Assembly (NCBI RefSeq): GCF_014174405.1
Contig: NZ_JACEGA010000001.1
Span: 1,889,001 to 1,953,000 of the forward strand
DNA: 64,000 bases
Direction of reading: 5' to 3'
Origin: Variimorphobacter saccharofermentans
GTDB taxonomy: Bacteria > Bacillota > Clostridia > Lachnospirales > Lachnospiraceae
In this document: positions 63,735 to 64,000 of the stretch, one piece after another
How the letters are laid out: each line of letters begins with the position of its first letter
Position numbering within the stretch: the stretch's first letter is position 1
Made by a program: the position numbers and the translations under genes
Notes under the pieces: generated by a model
Database searches by the model: none
The model's input: the letters and a program-made list of their open reading frames with translations, nothing else
Told to the model about the DNA's origin: nothing

Positions 63735-64000
63735 ATGAAAAGAGTTATTAGCACAATCATGATTATCATTGTTTCTATGCTGTTAGCTGTGCCAGGAGTA
63801 AACATTCAGGCAAGTGAAAATACTACTAAGAAAGGTATTTCCAACTATATTCCCAAGGATGCTTCACAGATGCTCTTAGCGAATGAACAGTCTGAGTTAA
63901 TTCCGGATTTGCTTCAGACAGAAAAGGATTTTGCAGCATTTGATAGTTATTATAAAGTGAATTTTCCAGAGTCTACGAAAGAGCTTGTAATGCCAATCAA
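63735..64000 (+). CDS. secreted or lipid-anchored protein of unknown function, N-terminal part (cut by window edge)
   Basis: An open frame from the ATG at 63735, seven bases after CAGGAGGAC, runs to the window end (about 88 codons). The N-terminus is a Sec signal peptide: MKRV, a hydrophobic core ISTIMIIIVSMLLAV, and a likely cleavage after IQA (NIQASEN). The visible mature part (NYIPKDASQMLLANEQSELI) has no motif I recognise. Confidence 0.7.
   Translation, partial: MKRVISTIMIIIVSMLLAVPGVNIQASENTTKKGISNYIPKDASQMLLANEQSELIPDLLQTEKDFAAFDSYYKVNFPESTKELVMPI

Overview
The window is a 64 kb stretch of AT-rich chromosome from a Gram-positive, spore-forming, anaerobic Clostridia-type bacterium, most likely a member of the Lachnospiraceae. 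The evidence is the Firmicute order rimP-nusA-rnpM-ylxQ-infB-rbfA-nrnA-truB-ribF-rpsO-pnp, the pair tepA-ylzJ followed by a spoIIIE/ftsK-type translocase, formate-tetrahydrofolate ligase, a T-box leader on thrS, and strong AGGAGG ribosome binding sites. No tRNA, rRNA, CRISPR array or transposase gene was seen.

Layout. (1) 1-3.5 kb: cell-surface sugar genes (manC fragment, initiating sugar-phosphate transferase, rfbA, rfbC). (2) 3.7-5.5 kb: a chemoreceptor. (3) 5.9-8.85 kb: a complete agr-type quorum-sensing locus in the order response regulator, sensor kinase, AgrB, AgrD; the AgrD gene is only 49 codons. (4) 8.85-17.8 kb: an accessory island that looks like a peptide natural-product (RiPP) cluster without a name I know. 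It holds a 46-residue candidate precursor ending in serine, two HprK-like P-loop kinases, a nucleotidyltransferase, an M16 peptidase, a PqqD-domain/M50-like membrane protein, a B12-binding-type radical SAM enzyme and a CPBP membrane protease. Duplicated hairpin units surround the precursor gene. (5) 17.9-21.2 kb: an amino-acid-type ABC importer with a PfkB sugar kinase. (6) 21.3-22.2 kb: rfbD, separated from rfbA/rfbC by the whole accessory block. (7) 22.2-38.7 kb: the translation/RNA-metabolism superoperon, interrupted by an ABC exporter and a MATE pump. (8) 39-47 kb: LCP protein, M16 peptidase, AIM24 protein, T-box-thrS, metY. (9) 47-53 kb: c-di-GMP enzyme, SPL-like radical SAM protein, WYL regulator and a beta-propeller protein. 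(10) 53-61 kb: aromatic-acid exporter-like protein, tepA, ylzJ, spoIIIE, two ATP-grasp enzymes and a HAD phosphatase. (11) 61.5-64 kb: fhs and the start of a secreted protein.

The most interesting part is the agr locus joined to the RiPP-like island. The simplest model, which is inference, is that the cyclic peptide made by AgrB/AgrD is sensed by the kinase, and the LytTR regulator controls the adjacent precursor and its maturation genes, possibly through the repeated TGTGAACTAT half-sites upstream. The maturation genes resemble parts from known systems (PqqD recognition domain, radical SAM, HprK-like peptide kinase as in paeninodin-type lasso clusters) in a combination I cannot assign to a named class.

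The intergenic spaces also carry at least four families of long imperfect palindromes (three copies of a roughly 190-bp family, two copies flanking thrS, a nested set before spoIIIE, and one after fhs). They look like non-autonomous palindromic repeats. A matched pair of TATGAC-N8-GTCATA sites lies upstream of the WYL regulator gene and of its neighbour and is a good candidate operator.
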